From the NCBI RefSeq assembly GCF_905220565.1, contig NC_059395.1, positions 13,123,289 to 13,187,288 of the forward strand: a stretch of 64,000 nucleotides of DNA, given 5' to 3'. Below the pieces are notes generated by a model. It was not told the origin of the DNA. It did no database searches and saw only the letters and a list, made by a program, of their open reading frames with translations. Position numbers and translations under genes: made by a program. The stretch comes from Melitaea cinxia. Lineage: Eukaryota > Arthropoda > Insecta > Lepidoptera > Nymphalidae. How positions within the stretch are numbered: position 1 is the stretch's first letter; every line of letters starts with the position of its first letter. This document shows, one piece after another, positions 62,926 to 64,000 of the stretch.

Positions 62926-64000
62926 ATTTTAATATTCCATATCTTTTGTACATATTTTTTCTTCTTGTCTAATTTTTCAATTAATTTTAATTGATTCTCA
63001 AAATCGTTTGTGTTCGTAAACAACTACAATATATTAAAAATCATAACAAAAGTTACATATTTCGAGCGTGTCAGTTAATTTCCGAGCCAGTCCGTTCCGG
63101 AAGTTAAAGTGACGCGCGGTACCGCTGATATTCGACATGGATGCTACGAAAAATTAAAGCATTTTAAAATAAATGTATAATTTCTACGAGAATCAATAAA
63201 TAAAACCGATAAAGTGATTGATAAATGGATAAAGTTTTTCACATAGGTACTATTTTACACATATTTTTAAAATAAACATAAAGATGCCATAGAAACATGT
63301 ATGGGAAAGGAACGTGTTTTTACGGTTCCAATCTGGAGTGAAACAAGATTATCATGTGTCAAATCACCTATTCTATTCCTTAACACATATTAGCGTTTGG
63401 ACAGAAAATGTAAAATAGTAGATGAGTCCGATAGAAAACTGTCTACAACTCATGTCAAGAGTGTTACGCAAAAGCATGTCAATTGACACTGCGCGGGCGT
63501 CGCCAGATGTTCATTGTTTGGCTCTGCCCTTATTATGATACAAAGGTTGATTACAAAGGATCACTTTGTGATAATAATCTTACCTAAGTGAAAAAAAATA
63601 TTGTTATAATTCTCACGGTCATGATCAAGGGCTATTCAAACATTGATATGTTGCATATTGTTTGAAATAGAAACACACTAAATAAAGAATTTATAAAAGA
63701 TTATGTATACATTAAAACTAAGTTTATTGGTATATTGAAATAGCTTAAATCATTTCAACAGCATTTCAAATTTATAGGGGGAATAAATAAATATCACATT
63801 TAAGTCTTTGTACCTAATAGTATAAAATTATTACCGAAATCATCAATTAATATCTATAAAGTGCGTTAGACTAAGTTCATATATATTTTCTTTCAGTAAA
63901 AATAAATATTTTTTTAAAGAAAAAAAGCATGTTTGTTATCCAGTGTAAGATAGAAGACGAAAGGAATCAATTTTATATTTCATGAGAATGGTATAGAGCG

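Larger units (their letters stand above)
60217..64000 (+). other. Intron downstream of the alternative first exon (inferred)
   Basis: AT-rich sequence follows the gtatgt donor. Apart from repeat copies at 61497-61690 and 62521-62925, no exon is seen. A small GC-richer patch around 63060-63160 contains an initiator-like TCAGTT at 63071 and no usable long frame. The next exon of the gene must lie beyond 64000. Confidence 0.4.

Overview
The window looks like nuclear DNA of a lepidopteran insect, most likely a butterfly. It is strongly AT-rich. It carries tRNA-derived SINEs with the tail 'cagcctgtaatatcccactgctgggcataggcc' (split: cagcctgtaatatcccac / tgctgggcataggcc) that is common in butterfly and moth genomes, several short Helitrons ending CTAG|T, an R1-clade LINE, and short genes-in-pieces with GT/AG splice sites. 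The taxonomic reading is inference from repeat content. No prokaryotic genes, operons or CRISPR arrays were seen.

Gene content is very low. Only two stretches can be supported as protein-coding host exons, both on the + strand. Exon 26060-26376 encodes the C-terminal half of a calponin-homology domain of the neuron navigator type (vertebrate NAV2/NAV3, Drosophila sickie), followed by a low-complexity linker. Exon 60122-60216 is a first coding exon starting MGNTNS. It has an in-frame stop upstream, a good Kozak context and a consensus donor. Both exons end in the same splice phase (two bases, AG, of a split codon), so both could join the same downstream exon. The simplest model is that almost the whole window is intron of one large navigator/sickie gene. 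In that model the second exon is an alternative promoter and start, making a shorter isoform without the CH domain and with a predicted N-myristoylation signal. The rest of the gene would lie beyond both window ends.

Layout: 1-26059 is upstream intron. It holds SINEs (2.2, 3.6, 6.8, 9.4, 12.1, 18.9, 23.1 and 23.9 kb), a broken Tc1/mariner-like transposase (2.8-3.1 kb), a palindrome-rich block (3.3-3.5 kb), a tandemly duplicated Helitron with a TIR element nested in one copy (14.3-15.8 kb) and a MITE with TAA target duplication (20.8-21.3 kb). 26377-60121 is intron. It holds Helitrons, nested repeats (30.2-30.9, 37.6-38.5 and 40.1-40.6 kb), a foldback element (29.5 kb), a CpG-rich island (41.9-42.2 kb), LINE tails (46 and 55.7 kb) and a young 5'-truncated R1-clade LINE with a perfect 14-bp target duplication (50.8-51.8 kb). 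60217-64000 is intron with two more repeat copies.

Most open reading frames in the window are chance frames in AT-rich DNA or lie inside repeats. Recognition of families is from memory of domain and repeat patterns; no searches were run.
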